Assembly (NCBI GenBank): GCA_905221605.1 | Contig: CAJNDS010000591.1 | Coordinates: 790,701 to 854,700, forward strand | DNA length: 64,000 bases | Source: Symbiodinium natans | Lineage: Eukaryota > Sar > Dinophyceae > Suessiales > Symbiodiniaceae | Direction: 5' to 3' | Shown: in pieces, positions 1-12,440 of the stretch | How positions within the stretch are numbered: position 1 is the first letter of the stretch | Layout: the number at the start of each line of letters is the position of its first letter | The notes under the pieces: generated by a model | The model's input: only the letters and a program-made list of their open reading frames with translations | Told to the model about the DNA's origin: nothing | The model's database searches: none | Position numbers and translations under genes: made by a program

Positions 1-242
1 GGAACACAAGTTATAGACCTGCATGGATGTGTATGCATGAGATATATCTACATATATATATATATATAGCTGTGTTTTGTTTTATTGTTTGGTGCTGCCA
101 TGCCTATATATATATATATACACATATAAATTCGCATTTCAGCTGTTGGCTTGCTTATATACATGTACACGTGCGCGTGTATTTATCAAGTTCCACTCTG
201 ACCAAATCCTAAACCCTAATCCACAAGCCTGCTGATGGCGAG

Positions 243-3200
243 GCAAGGAGCACGAGAATCGTGCGGGCGAGAAGCTGGCGGAGCTTGCAAAGGCCAAAGA
301 AGTTGAATCGTTTAGGGTTTAGGGACTAGGGTTTAGGGTTTAGGGTTTCTCAACCCTACACCCTTAGTAGCTGAGTAGATAACCTTTTTTAACCTTTTTG
401 GGGTATCTACAAACCTATCAATCATTGAAAGGTTAACCTTTTTTGGGTCAGGACACTCAGCAACTAGAAACCTCAACCTTCTTCGGCGCCTCGGAGGATG
501 GTTCTTTGAGGCACTTGCTCCGGCACAAAAAAAGTGACACCCGAAACCTTAAACCCTAAACCCTAAAACCCTAAACCCTAAACCCTAAACCCCAAACCCT
601 AAACCCTAAACCCTACACCCTACACCCTAAACCCTAAACCCTAAACCCTAAACCCTAAACGCTAAACCCTAAACCCTAAACCCTAAACCCTGCGCGAGAC
701 GGCATAGAGGGATGGGAAACATGACGCCCTCGCCACTAGCCGGAGGCTGTCGGCTTGCTGGACGACGTGGCGCAACTTGGGCCTTCCATAGGCGATGTGG
801 TGTAACGCAAGGTTCCCTGATGCTCCCCACTACTCCCGAAGGCTCTCGAAGCTTCCCTAAGGGTCCCTAGGCCACCCTAAAACCCTAAACCGTGAGCCCT
901 TAACCCTAGACCCTACACCCTACACCCTAAACCCTAAACCCCAAACCCTAAACCCTCAACCCTAAACCCTAAACCCTAAATCCTTCAGAACCTTCTAAGA
1001 CTAAGCCAAGGCCCGGCTCCACGTTTCTGGACCTCTGTGGCGGTCCGGGGGCTTGGTCGCAGCACCTCAGAGGACTTTTAGAGTGCGGCTGGTGTTGAGG
1101 GTTTAGGGTTTAGGGTTTAGGGGTAGGGTTTAGGGTTTAGGGTTTAGGGTTTAGGGTTTAGGGTTTAGGGTTTAGGGTTTAAAAAAGTTTAGGGTTTCAA
1201 AGGGTTTATAGGGTTTATAGGGTTTATAGGGTTTATAGGGTTTATAGGGTTTATAGGGTTTACAGGGTTTATAGGGTTTATAGGGTTTATAGGGTTTAGG
1301 GTGTACAGGGTTTATAGGGTTTAGGGTTTAGGGCTCCGGGAGTAGGCGTGGAATTGGGTGTTTGTAGGGTTCAAGGATCTGAGGTTGGGTTTAGGCTTTA
1401 GGGTTAGTTTGTAGGTGCCTTTGTCCCACTGCTCAGACACTGCTTGTTTGCCATGGACCCGGAACCCTGAACCCTAAACTACGCCCCACTTGAGCTTCAA
1501 ATTGGCGGGTTACGAGTAGCACAACCATAACGAGACCTGAATATCTCCGCCCTCGTTTAGGCCACTTACAACCACATACTTCCTTACACAGCCTTTAAGC
1601 GGAAACCTCAGCAAAACCTTGCCCAGGTGGCCCTAAGCCCTAAACCCTAAACCCGAGCCCGCTAACACCTAAACGTACGCCGCCCCGAGGTACCTTCTGG
1701 CCCAGCGCCACCGCACTGTGGGCAGCAATTGGGGGGTTTGTGAAGCCTTCGGTGGCCTTTGGCCCCCCGCAAAGCCTGTAAACCCTTGGCGCTTCTTAGC
1801 CCTGGAAGACTACAAGCTTGCTTGGGTTGGCAGCTTGGGTGTTTACGGTTGAGGGCTAAGGCTTGGGTTTAGCGTGTCTAGGTGAGTTCGCGAGCACGCT
1901 CATCCCCCATCGCCATGCACGAGTCCCAAAGCCCACCCGAAACCCCCCGAAACCTTGAACCATAAAGCGCTAGAGCCGCCTTGGCGGTGAACAATTGAAA
2001 ACTCTAACCCCCCGGAACCGTGGAAGTGGGCAATTCACATGAGTTTGGGCCTGAACCTGGAATACGTTAGGGTGGTTTTGCCGCCTGAGACGGCGTGGGG
2101 TGGGCTGACAGTGTTAGACGGCCCTCCACAATCGGGCCATGGCTGCTCTTCGCATTTCACGAAGCTTTCGAAGCCAGTCTGCATCCGTACCTTCACAGCT
2201 TCTCAACCCTAAACCGTAAACCCGAAACCCTAAACCCTAACCCGTAAACCCTAAACCCTAACCCCTAAACCCTAAGCCCTAAACCCGAACCCGTAAACCC
2301 TAACCCGTAAACCCTAAACCCTAAAACCCTAAATCCTAAACCCAAAACCCTAAACCCTAAACCCTAAACCCTAAACTGCTTGAGGCGGTTTCGGCTTCAC
2401 CCTCCGCAGCGGTGCCGGTGAGCAGGAAGACTGGCAGGCCGAGGCGAAGGCCGGCTGAGGGGCGGCGTGGCGCGGGGGGGGGGGGGGTTAGAGGGTTAGG
2501 GTTTAGGGTTTAGGGTTTAGGGTTTATAGGTTTATAGGTTTATAGGGTTTATAGGTTTTTAGGGTTTAGGGTTTAGGGCTGGGGGTTGGGGTACCTCCGA
2601 GTCCGTTGGGTAAGATGTGAAGGAAGGGCGAGGTGGGGAAGGTGTCTTGCGGGCGGTGGTTAGGGGTTTAGCGCGGGGAGGGCCTCGGCTTACGATTTCA
2701 GAGTGTGGCAAAGCGGGCTTCTCTGCTCTTCGCTGAGGAACCTAGCTAACCTAAACCCTCAACCACCTCAACCCATGGGAGGAAACACTTGCCACACTTC
2801 TCCTCTAGCCAGCGCATCCTACGTCCTCCTCAACTCTAAACCTGGACGGCTGCTGTCATGTACCCTACACCGTTAACCCTAAACCCTAAACCCTAAACCC
2901 TAAACCTCTGATAGACCGTTTATATTCAGATGGCTTTACACGTGGTTATGGATACCTCAAGTGAAAGCCTAGCTCCCCTCATGAAGCAGCTCCAGGTTCA
3001 ACAGGTCTGCGTGTAGGGTTTAGGGTTTAGGGTTTAGGGTTTAGGGTTTAGGGTTTAGGGTTTAGGGTTTAGGGTTTAGGGTTTAGGGTTTAGGTTTCCG
3101 GTTTTTTTGTTCCCTGCCTACTCTGGCACCCAGGACGACTGGTACCCAGACCTGCACCCTGGATGCACGCGTAAGACGCACACGGGTAGCCTGCGCGTTG

Positions 3201-6200
3201 GACGGTCAGACAGGGTTTAGGGTTTAGGGTTTAGGGTTTAGGGTTTAGAGTTTAGGGTTTAGGGTTTGGGGTTTAGGGATTCTCCGGCCAGGACATCATA
3301 GCCCGGACGCAAAAAAGAAAGTGATCAGGGCTTCGGGTTTGCTCGGAAGCTCTGTTGGCTTAGTAAGTATGGTTAGTAAGGTGGGTTAAGGGATTCTAAT
3401 CGGGTTTGTAGGAAGTCACCCTGAACCCAACCCCAAACCCTAAACCCTAAACCCTTTAACCCTTTAAACCCTAAACCCAAGTAGGGTCGAGGGGCTGCCT
3501 CTTTGCTCTTCAAGCCGAAGCTGCCGGAAGGTCAAGGGTTGACTGTAGTTGCGGTTGTAGACTCAGACCCTCTAATCCCGAAGCCCTACCCTAAACCCTA
3601 AACCCTAAACCCTAAACCCTAAACCCTAAACCCTAAACCCTAAACCCTAAACCCTAAACCCTAAACAGCCCTAAGCCCTAAGATCTATTGCATCATAGGA
3701 TTAAGAGTAGAAGGTTGCAACCGCGCTCCTTTGTGCGAAGAGCCTTCTGGCATCATTGTCAAGGGATCCTGGACCCACGTGAGCTACCCCAACCCAAAAC
3801 AAGGTACGAACATCCCGCCTAAACGCTCCAACCCTTCAAGGGAACCTTGATAGACCCTGAAACAAAACCGCCCCGTCTAAGGGTTTAGGGTTTAGGGGGT
3901 TAAGGGTTAAGGGTTTAGGACCACGAAAGTGTCAGTTGAAGGCTCCGACATCCCCAGTGGCAGCCACTTTGGGGCGCGGACGGCACTGGAGATCTGTTGC
4001 CGCTGTGCAAAAAGGTTTAGGGTTTAGGGTTAGGTTTTAGGGTTTAGTGTTTAGGGTTTAGGGTTTAGGGGCCGGGCTAGACCAGGTTCGGGTTTCGGGC
4101 TTAGGGTGTTAGGGTTTATAGGGTTTATAGGGTTTAGCGGTTAGGGTTGATGGGGCTGAGGCTTTCAGGCGGTTTGTCGGCACATTCAGTCCGGATGAAG
4201 GTTTTCGGGAATTTGGGAGGCACATTTAATGTGTATATAGTTTTCTTGTACTTATTTGTGTGGTATTATTATTCCTTTTTACTATTATTACAATTTGCTA
4301 TTATTCATATTATTATGTTTTTTGGTGGTGGGGGGGGGGGGGGGGGGGGGGAGTGGGGGTGGGAGTGGGGGTGCAGGTATTCTGAGCTGCATGGAATGGG
4401 GTACTCGACGACAGTGAGAAAGCAAGTCCTTCATCCTTGCGATCTGGGGTTATGGGGTTTAGAGTTTAGGGCTTCGGGTTTAGGGAAAACGGGCCAAATC
4501 ATGGGTTTCCCTACTACCCCGCTCTCTACTAACCCCCCCTAGGCTCCCCCATTAATAACCTGAGTTAGGCTTAAATTATCCCTAAATAGCGTTAATTATG
4601 GGGGGAACCCAGGCGGGGAGTAGGGGAACCCATGACGAAAGGAGAAGTCCAGCCAACTGGGCCATGGAGACACAAAATTCCTTTATAGCCGCCATTTTTC
4701 ACAAAGGCGGGTTTGGGGTTTGCGGGGGGTTAAGAACACCTCGTAGGCTCTTAGGATGTAGGGTTCGTGTAAACGAGCACCTGCTCGAAAAGGGATGCCC
4801 CTGCTGTAAACTTGTGCCCACATTCAGCAGATCCCCACAAAGTACCCTGAAATCTGAAGCACCGAAACAGCTCTCCGAATATTGAACGAACGACTGGCCA
4901 GGCCCGTCCAAATTTTGGGCGATTAGCCCCTGAACCCCATAAACTTTCTTTATCACTTTGGGATGTCCCCCTTAATCTAACAGTCCTTAACAGGGATTGT
5001 AATAGGGGGTACTAGAATCCCGATGAAGGACTGTCGGTATAAGGGGAACATCCCAAACTAACATGGCTCCATCCGAAAGGGCCTGCAACAGCTTTTGGTG
5101 CAACTGCAAACCGAGTGAACCTACGCAGCATGCCTTGCGGTAGAGTGGGTGTTCTTAGCCGATTGGGGTTCTTCGGGTTTTGGGGTTCTTAGGGTTGTGA
5201 GGTTCTTAGGGTTAAGAGGGTTTAGGGTTTTCGGTGTAGGAGCCTTTAACTTCAACAACCCTGTATGAGGTAGGGTTTCTCCTCCTCCTGGCACATGTTG
5301 GTGAGGGCATGTACATGGGGCACCCTTTTGGGGATACATCAGCAAGAGAAGCCCCTACCTCATGAATGTAGGGAAGCGGACAAGAAGCTTACGTCCCCTA
5401 CTTGGAGGTTCACAGGTAACTATAAGTAGGGTTATAAGTGCGGAAGCTATACTCGTAACCCTCATTCAGGTGACTTACAACCCTACAACTACCCATGACC
5501 CTCCAACCCCAAGGATCCATGTGCATATATACTCGTAAATAAATAAATAAATATATATATATATACATATAAATATATATATGTGGTGTATGCTGAGGCC
5601 TTGAGAAGGGGTTTCTATATAGTAGCTTTAGGGCCCAAGTATATCCTACATAGGTACATGAATCCTTAGTAGCAAGTCTCCAAAGGAAGCCGAACAACCT
5701 CCTCCACCTTGCACGCGCTCTGCACGACGCCGGGGGCGTCACCCTGTGCCTGGCGGATGGTGGATTCAGCGACAAGGCGCGGAGTTTCAAAAGTTTAGGG
5801 TTTAAGGTTTCGGGTTTCACCCTACACCCTGTAAGGTCTGTGAAGTTGAGACTCTTATAGTTAGGACCGCAACGTTCCTAAACCCTGAACTTTTCCTGTC
5901 ATGGCTAAGCATGCCTAGTGGCACGCCGAAACCCCATGCCTTAGCCCTGGACCCTACACTGAGCTTGCCTGCATCCACAAGCCCAAGCCCATAAAAACCC
6001 TGGTTTGTTTCCCGGTCTTGGAGCTTTTATATGGGGATTTACAAACAGGGGAGTGCCCCTGATACACCCCCCCAAAATACCCTCAGCCTCATTATACAGG
6101 ACCCCCCCTCCCACAAAAAAAAAAGAAAAAAGGGCGCTGAAGTGCCCCCTTTCTCGAAAATCCTGAACCCTAAATCCGAAACACCTTGAACACCAGGTGC

Positions 6201-9200
6201 CCCGTTTAGGGTTTAGGGTTTAGGGTTTAGGGTTTAGGGTTTAGGGCTTAGGGTTTAGGGTTTAGGGCCACCATCTTGGAAGGCCATCCCCGCGAACCTG
6301 CTAGAGCTCCACTTCTACCGGCTCCTGCTGGCGGAGCTGCTCACCGCAGCCTGCTGTGCCTTCGTCCTCAATGGGGTTTATGATGATTAGGGTTTAGGGT
6401 TTAGGGTTTAGGGTTTAGGGTTTAGGGTTTAGGGTTTAGGGTTTAGGGTTTAGGGTTTAGGGTTTAGGGTTTAGGGTTTAGGGTTCAGGGTTCAGGGTTT
6501 AGGGTTTAGGGTTTAGGGTTTAGACTTAGGGGTTCTTTGGGGGTATTTAGGGGCTACCTAGGTATATAGGGGCTACATGAGGTATATATAGGGGTTATAT
6601 ACTTATAGTAGCTGAATGAGTACACTTTACACTTTTTGGGGTACTAGAATCCCCTATAGAGCTGGAGTGTACGCTTTTTTTGGGGGCTGATGAACCCAGC
6701 AACTAAGTATATAAGTGCGTTTATAATTAGGGTTTAGGGTTTCATGGGTTCTAAACATTGGTTTACAAGTATAGTTGCACTTTGTGTGCCCCTACTTTCC
6801 GTAAGTGAGTTTAGGGTTTGGGGTTTCGGGGCTCCTGGTTTAGGAGATTTCGGGGGCTGAGGCTTAAGAAGTGCCCCTCGAGATTTACGTTCGGGACACT
6901 AAGCCCAAACCCATACCACAGCTTTTCCCACTAAACCCGAAATCCCGCAGCTTTTCCCCACACCGTAAACCTATCCCCTTGGGAATTATTTTTTTTATTT
7001 TTGTTCATATAAAACCCAAGAGGATATTCAAACATTGTTTTTATTCAGGTTCGAAGAGGAGTATAGTAAACCAGGTCTGCTCCCGAACGGCCGCTTCGTG
7101 TGCAAGCTGTACTCGTCCTTCTCTGCGTCCACCTCCGCCGGAGACTTAGTTCTGGAGGTTTGGGGTGTAGAGGGTTTAGGGTTTAGGGCAAAGGGTTTAG
7201 GGTTCATAGGGGTCGGTTGCTTTCGGTTTGGGGACCCCTAAAGCTGGGTGTTCATATATGGGCTTTGGTGAGGTCCTTTCCATTGGGAGGGGGGCGGGAC
7301 GCAGCTTGCGGCTGCCACAAATTAGGCCTAAGCCGCATCGGCTAAGGTTGGCCGGTTAACCTTGGCATTTTTTCCCCCTATACAAGCAGTCCTGAATGAC
7401 TGGAATAGGGGGGGGGGGGTACTATAATCCCTATTCAGGACTGTTAGTCAGACTGTTAGTATAATGGGGGAACATCCCAAGTTAACCCACTTAGAAGCCA
7501 TTGAGACCGATTTCGGGTCGTCACAAGTACACGCAAAAGTCCGACTCAACGAGCACTGGGCCTCTGGCGTCCCTTCGAAATCGTCACCTTAGGGTTTAGG
7601 GTTGAGGGTTGAGGGTTGAGGGTTTAGGGGTCCCCATACTTCCATCTAATCTTGTAACGCACATTCTTCAGCATGAGGGATGAATAGCTACGCAGGTCCC
7701 TGGATATCCCTGGATGCGCAGGGTTTCCTAATCCTAACCCCTATAAGCCCTAGCCTCTTGTGACTTAGTATATCTACTTAGTATCCCCCTAGAAACCTAA
7801 ACCCTAAACCCTGAACCCTAAACCTCAAAGAACAGAAAGCCTTGCGAGCCCTGCTTCCTACGTCAAAAAAGCTTCCAAGTAAGGCCAATGATCCCCCCTT
7901 AAAAACCCCCTCCCTGAACCCTAAGGCCCTTAACCCCCCCCCTAAACCCTAAACCCTAAACCCTAAACCCTAAACCCTAAACCCCTAAACCCCTAAACCC
8001 CTAAACCCTAAACCCTAAACCCCTAAACCCTTAGCCCTAAGGCCCTTCTCTTCCTCACGACGAAGCTCTTTGCCTCAGCTCCTCGTACCCAAGTTGCCAC
8101 GACGTCTCTGACCAGCGGCTTTTGCACCGAGGGATGTGTTGGCTCCCTAAACCCTCAACCCCGAACCCTATAAGCCCTACACCCCAAACCGCATCAACCC
8201 TAACCCACCTTAACCCTACGTATTGCTCAAGTTCCGGTGATTAATTTAGGAATAGGTTGTTCGGACGGCCATCTTTGTGGGACACTACCTTGGATTCGTA
8301 AGGTTGTGCCCTTGGGTTTGGGGTCCTCATGAAGGGTTTCTGAAGGAATAGTACAGGGCCATATTAGGAGTATGTTCCGGGGAACCTCTAGGGGTACAAC
8401 CGTTGAGGCACGGGTCTTAATGCCTTGAGAACCCTAAACCCTACACCCTAAACCCTCAACCTCGCAATTGCGCCCCACGATGAAGCGATCGGCCAGCACC
8501 TTCGGTGAGGTTCGCATCGTGAAGCCGATGACCTCCAGGGTCGCGGGGCCTGTGTCGAAGCGGCACTTAGGGTTTCCAGGGTTTAGGGTTTAGGGTTTGG
8601 GGCGGCTGCTCCTGCCATTACCCTCTTGAGAGGTGGTGCCTTTGGGGTTTCACTCTTTGGGAGTTGCAACTGGAGAAAGGTTTGCGACCTTCAGGGTTTA
8701 GGGGTTATGGTTTAGGGATGAGAGGGCTAGTTAGTTGCCTTCTGAAGTCCCTTACAGGTTGGGGGGATATAAGCTTGGGGACCACATGAACCCTAAAAGC
8801 CTTGATGGTTCACATGCCCTTAATAGGAAACTTAGGGTTCTATTCGGTCCCCGAGGCAGGGACCTACTTCCCTCATGCCCTCACTACGAGCAACCCGCTG
8901 GAGGGTAGAACCTAGCCTCTACTTAAAGGTAGCCCTTTAAGGATCCGTGTACCTACATAATGGTTTAGGGTTTAGGGTTTAGGGTTTAGCTTGTGCCCCT
9001 AAAGCTGCTACATAGGAACCCCTTTCAGGCCTAAGTACAGACGACATATGCACATGGATCCTTCAGGTTTAGGGGAGCCCTGACAACTCTGCTTAAGGCT
9101 GGGTTTAGGGTTTAGTGTTTAGGGGTTGCACGCAGTCCAGTTGCAAAAGGGTTTAGGGTTTAGGGCTCCTGCTTGTAGGGCTTGATTGCAGCAGGAGCGC

Positions 9201-9224
9201 TACTTGGTCGCCACAGGCTTCCAG
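243..9224 (+). CDS. FtsJ/RrmJ-type RNA 2'-O-methyltransferase, ten exons
   Basis: SAM-dependent 2'-O-methyltransferase fold (rRNA, tRNA or mRNA-cap substrate not decidable). Exons: 243-301, 1006-1087, 2385-2425, 3134-3153, 3942-4014, 5690-5776, 6283-6355, 7075-7157, 8486-8551, 9195-9224. Joined, they stay in frame for about 204 residues. Peptides seen in order: NRAGEKLAEL; FLDLCGGPGAWSQHL (SAM motif I); GFGFTLRSG; DDWYPDL; LWGADGTGDLL; TLCLADGGFSD; NLLELHFYRLLLAELLTAAC; GRFVCKLYSSFSA; FGEVRIVKPMTSR; ERYLVATGF. The family's K-D-K-E tetrad is present: K in AGEKL, D in LADGG, K in FVCKLY, E in ERYL. Donors are GT (302, 4015, 6356, 7158, 8552), GC (1088, 3154, 5777) and GA (2426); all acceptors are AG. 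The start codon and the C-terminus were not found, and small exons may be misplaced. Every intron holds telomeric repeats. The family call is confident; individual boundaries less so. Confidence 0.8.
365..466. mobile_element. MITE-like element, family B
   Basis: Ends TAGTAGCTGAGTAG and CTCAGCAACTA; inner arms AACCTTTTTGGGG. About 100 bp. The TAG...CTA tips and 8-bp duplications (see 9495) are compatible with hAT-type MITEs; that assignment is an inference. Confidence 0.82.
540..691 (-). repeat. CCCTAAA array
   Basis: About 20 units with scattered variants (CCCTACA, CGCTAAA). It lies in the first FtsJ intron, between exons 243-301 and 1006-1087. Confidence 0.95.
1098..1345 (+). repeat. TTTAGGG array passing into TTTATAGGG array
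   Basis: About 12 TTTAGGG units are followed by about 12 units of the 9-bp variant TTTATAGGG, as if one variant unit was amplified locally. It begins just after the 3' end of the SAM-motif exon of the FtsJ gene. Confidence 0.95.
2058..2210 (+). repeat. Dispersed repeat family S
   Basis: Partner of the copy at 31416; lies in the FtsJ intron 1088-2384. Confidence 0.8.
2206..2375 (-). repeat. Degenerate CCCTAAA array
   Basis: Mixed CCCTAAA, CCCGAAA and CCGTAAA units end about 10 bp before the acceptor of the 2385-2425 FtsJ exon. Confidence 0.93.
3016..3092 (+). repeat. TTTAGGG array
   Basis: Eleven nearly perfect units, ending about 40 bp upstream of the 20-bp FtsJ microexon at 3134. Confidence 0.95.
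4958..5056. mobile_element. MITE-like fold-back element, family A
   Basis: Family A: about 100 bp, terminal inverted repeats near TTGGGATGTTCCCCC, then TACTAACAGTCC, with a short GGGGTACT loop. This copy is complete, with a G-rich loop, in an FtsJ intron. Confidence 0.85.
5398..5510. mobile_element. MITE-like element, family C (short form)
   Basis: Ends CTACTTGGAGGTTCA and TGACCCTCCAA. A family K element starts within 5 bp. Confidence 0.75.
6388..6523 (+). repeat. TTTAGGG array
   Basis: About 19 units, starting about 30 bp after the 6283-6355 FtsJ exon, in the intron before the catalytic-lysine exon. Confidence 0.96.
6606..6705. mobile_element. Family B element
   Basis: Complete, preceded directly by a partial family J element; in an FtsJ intron. 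Confidence 0.82.
7362..7480. mobile_element. Family A fold-back element with flanking duplication
   Basis: Poly-G loop. GTTAACC lies directly on both sides (7355-7361 and 7481-7487), a likely target-site duplication. Confidence 0.87.
8779..8850. mobile_element. MITE-like element, family H (diverged)
   Basis: GGACCACATGAACCCTAAAAG ... GGTTC...CGGTCC; the right half is shortened. Confidence 0.65.
8938..9064. mobile_element. Family K element with telomeric insert
   Basis: AAGGATCCGTGTACC...CATGGATCCTT arms; four TTTAGGG units sit between the left arm and the middle. Confidence 0.75.
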
Positions 9225-9494
9225 GTCGCACGGCCGCAGGGGGCGACCCACAGAGCCGAAAGTCGAAGCTTAATGTTAGGGTTTAGGGTTTAGGGTTTAG
9301 GGTTTGGGGTTTAGGGTTTAGGGCTAGGGTTCATTCAGGGTTGAGGGTTTGAGGTTTAGGGTTCCAACTTGTTCCTCCTCTTTGGCAACCATCCCCTTCT
9401 GGGCATTTTGTGCAAGCAAGAGTAGGCCTTCAACACCTCCCGTGAGCTTAGAGCTTGGAAGTCGCTCGGATCTTGAACTGGATTCTGGGATGCT

Positions 9495-9639
9495 TAGTTG
9501 CTGAGTAGGTGACCTTTAACCTTTTGGGGTTTAGGGTCTAGGGTTTAGGATAATACGTATGTACATAGATATATATATATATATAATCCTACCAAAATTG
9601 AACGGTTAACCTTTGTTGGCCCAGGGTACTCAGCAACTA
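9495..9639. mobile_element. Family B element with telomeric and (TA)n loop insert
   Basis: Loop holds TTTAGGG units and ATATAT. Flanks GGGATGCT and GGGATGTT match at 7 of 8 positions, supporting an 8-bp target duplication. Confidence 0.87.
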
Positions 9640-10003
9640 GGGATGTTAGGCGACTGTTCCTTCCTGCTTGAAGTTTACCCCCCCCCCCCCCCGCCCTCCA
9701 ACCTCCAAGACCCGAATCCAAAACTACTCCCTGACGGAGTCCATCTGCCATTGGTTTTTTGCTCTGCTTCCCACAGCGAGTCACGATACGCTGTGTTTTG
9801 CTATCTATACAACCCCAAACCCGACCAACCCTAAACCCCAAACCCTAAACCCCAAACCCCAAACCCTAAACCCCAAACTCTGGGTGGCAAGAATACCCCA
9901 AACCCTGAACCCCAAACCCCAAACCCCAAACCCCAAACCCTAAACCCTAAACCCGGATAAAGCCCTCACCGACCTTGGGCCGGGTCTCCAGGATGGGCCG
10001 CAG

Positions 10004-10042
10004 GCAGAAGAGATTCGACACGCGCTGCAGCTCGATCGAAGG
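10004..10042 (+). other. Possible C-terminal exon of the FtsJ gene
   Basis: AG acceptor at 10003, then an open stretch reading AEEIRHALQLDRR, in phase with the previous exon end at 9224 and followed by a GC donor candidate at 10043. The peptide resembles the helical tail of long FtsJ proteins only loosely. The opposite strand is also open here, so this is tentative. Confidence 0.3.
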
Positions 10043-11632
10043 GCTTGCCTTTCTTGATTTGGGGCCAAGGGTTTAGGGTTTAGGGTTTAGGGTTTAGGGT
10101 TTAGGGTTTAGGGTTTAGACAGCAAAGACGATATGATCGCCATAGTTGTGAAGACCCTGAGCCTGACACCTAAATTCATATTCTGTGCAACGTGTTCAGT
10201 TCTAAGTTTGCTGGTGTCTTGCAAAGACCTGCAGATCCGACATCCCAAGCCCGTGCTCAAAAAAGGGTTAAGGGTTTGTAAGGTTTAATCCCTTCCCCTT
10301 TTACTAAATGGACCCTTAATGCCTAATGATAATAACACTTTCCGGAAAATCCTGCCGAAACCAACCCCGCCTTTAAAACCCTATTCCGAATTAGCGGGGG
10401 GGTTCAGGCCTCCAAGAAACCCCTCAACACCAATAAAACCCTCAGAGGGTTACTTAAGTTGATTACTTGAGTAACCCTGAAGTCTAATGAATTATGACAT
10501 TTCGAGAAGAATACCCCCTAATTATACAAACAGTTTTCGAATTTTAAACGGTGGGGGGGGGGGGGGTGGCCCCCCCCCGTTTAATATTAGCGGGAAGGGA
10601 TTAGGGCTTATAGGGTTTATAGGGTTTATAGGGTTTGTAGGGTTTACAGGGTTTTCAGGGTTTAGGGTTGGGCGTAGTAGGAGTTTAGTTTTGTATTTTC
10701 ATTTGCATTATTGAGTGTGTGGTGGATCTCGTTGCGCAAGTATTGTGCTCGAGAGAGCGACATTTAAACCTTCAAACCCTAAGCCCTAAACCCTCAACGT
10801 CCCGGTTTAGGGTTTAGGGTTTTGGGGTTTAGGGTTTAGGGTTTAGGGTTTAGGGGCTCTCCAGTCCCAACAGCCTAAGGTTCCGTTCCGTCAGGGCTTA
10901 GAAGCCCTCAGCCCCACATCCTTGAACCTAAAATTTTTAGAGGGTTCTAGGTTTAGGGACCCTAAACCCTAAACCCTAAACCCTAAACCCTAAACCCTAA
11001 ACCCTAAACCCCGTAAAGCTGTGAGGTGGCACAGCCATCGTCTTGGCGCCGGCCGAAGTCCGCTGCAAGTGCCGCCACTTGACACCTAAACCCTAAACCC
11101 TAAACCCTAAAATCTGCAGATGTCAGCGGGGGGAGGGAGGCTTTAGCGGTTTAGGGTTCAGGGTCTATAGGGTTTAGGGTCTATAGGGTTTAGGGTTCAG
11201 GGTCTATAAGGTTTAGGGTTTAGGGCTTAGGGTTTTGGGTTTTGGGTTTTGGGCGTGCTGATACTTACTTGCTGGTTTAGGGTTTAGGGTTTAGGGTTTA
11301 GGGCTTAGGGCTTAGGGTTTAGGGTTTACAGAGGGTTTAGGGTTTAGCGTTTATGGGTTGGGGTTTAGAGTATACTCGGGGTGCTGACGGTGCTGACCCC
11401 CCTTGGGATTTTCTTTTTGTTTTTGTTGATGTAAAACCGAAAAGGATATTTAACATTTAACATATGATGTTTATTGAGGTTCTAAGTACCGTACTCCCCA
11501 GCGTCGCTTTCTTTGGTCTTTGGCGCGCTGAAAGGAGGGACATGGCTCTTTGCAGAGGGGCATGAGCGTCATCCATGGCGGTGTAGCCTAAACCCTAAAC
11601 TCGAAACCCTAAACCCTAAACCCTAAATGTTG

Positions 11633-11740
11633 CGTATCTTGAGGCTGTTCTCGCCACTGGTCGCTTCGCCGGACCTGTGTCGAGACACGACTTTCCTGTG
11701 GCGGACTCAGAGCTCGTTTCCACCCACAGGGGCACAGTTG
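11633..11740 (+). other. Possible exon
   Basis: Reads YLEAVLATGRFAGPVSRHDF and on; both strands are open. It lies between two CCCTAAA arrays. Unidentified. Confidence 0.28.
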
Positions 11741-12325
11741 AACCCTAAACCCTAAACCCTAAACCCTAAACCCTAAACCCTAAATCCTTGGGGAGTGCCG
11801 GTTTCAACGAGCCCGACGGTGATCGGGGACAGCGCGGGGCTTTTGGTTCTTCCGCGCTGGGTTAACGATTAATCCCTACAGGGCCTGCGACTTGTAGTTG
11901 AGGGGTTAGGGTTAGGGTTTAGGGTTTAGGGTTGAGGGTTTAGGGTTTAGGGTTTAGGGTTTAGGGTTTACTGAACTAGGTGGGCCCTGGGGATATGTCT
12001 ACTTTTTCCCTCAGTGGGTGTAAGAGACTCATATTTCAGAGGATTCTCAGGGCCGTCGGAGTCATGGGGTTACCGAATTAAATGGTCCTTTCGCACAGGG
12101 CCGGATCGGATCTAGAGATCTTATGCTCTCTCATGGCATTGCCCACGCAAGAACGCCTGAACTATGAATCCGAAAGCTGGATAGCCTCCCACCACAATGA
12201 AGCCCACATAAGCCCACCACCCCCCCCCCCCCCCCCCCACAACCGTCAATGTGTACAGGTTCGGCTGCAGATTCAGATGCATCTGACTACCCCAACCCTA
12301 GCCGTCGAATACTTCCAAGACCCAT

Positions 12326-12440
12326 ACAAGGAGGGGCCTACACTCTAACTGGAATTAAGGGACGTAGAACCTAAGTCAGGAGCCTTACAACCCAATTTAG
12401 GGTCCTTATAACTCTACTTGTGACTAGGGGTGCCCCTCCG
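12326..12440. mobile_element. MITE-like element, family I
   Basis: ACAAGGAGGGGCC...AGGGGTGCCCCTCC. Copies at 17974-18092 and 61669-61793 share the internal GGGACTT-CACCTAAGT and GGGTCCTTAT-CTCTAC blocks. Confidence 0.84.
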
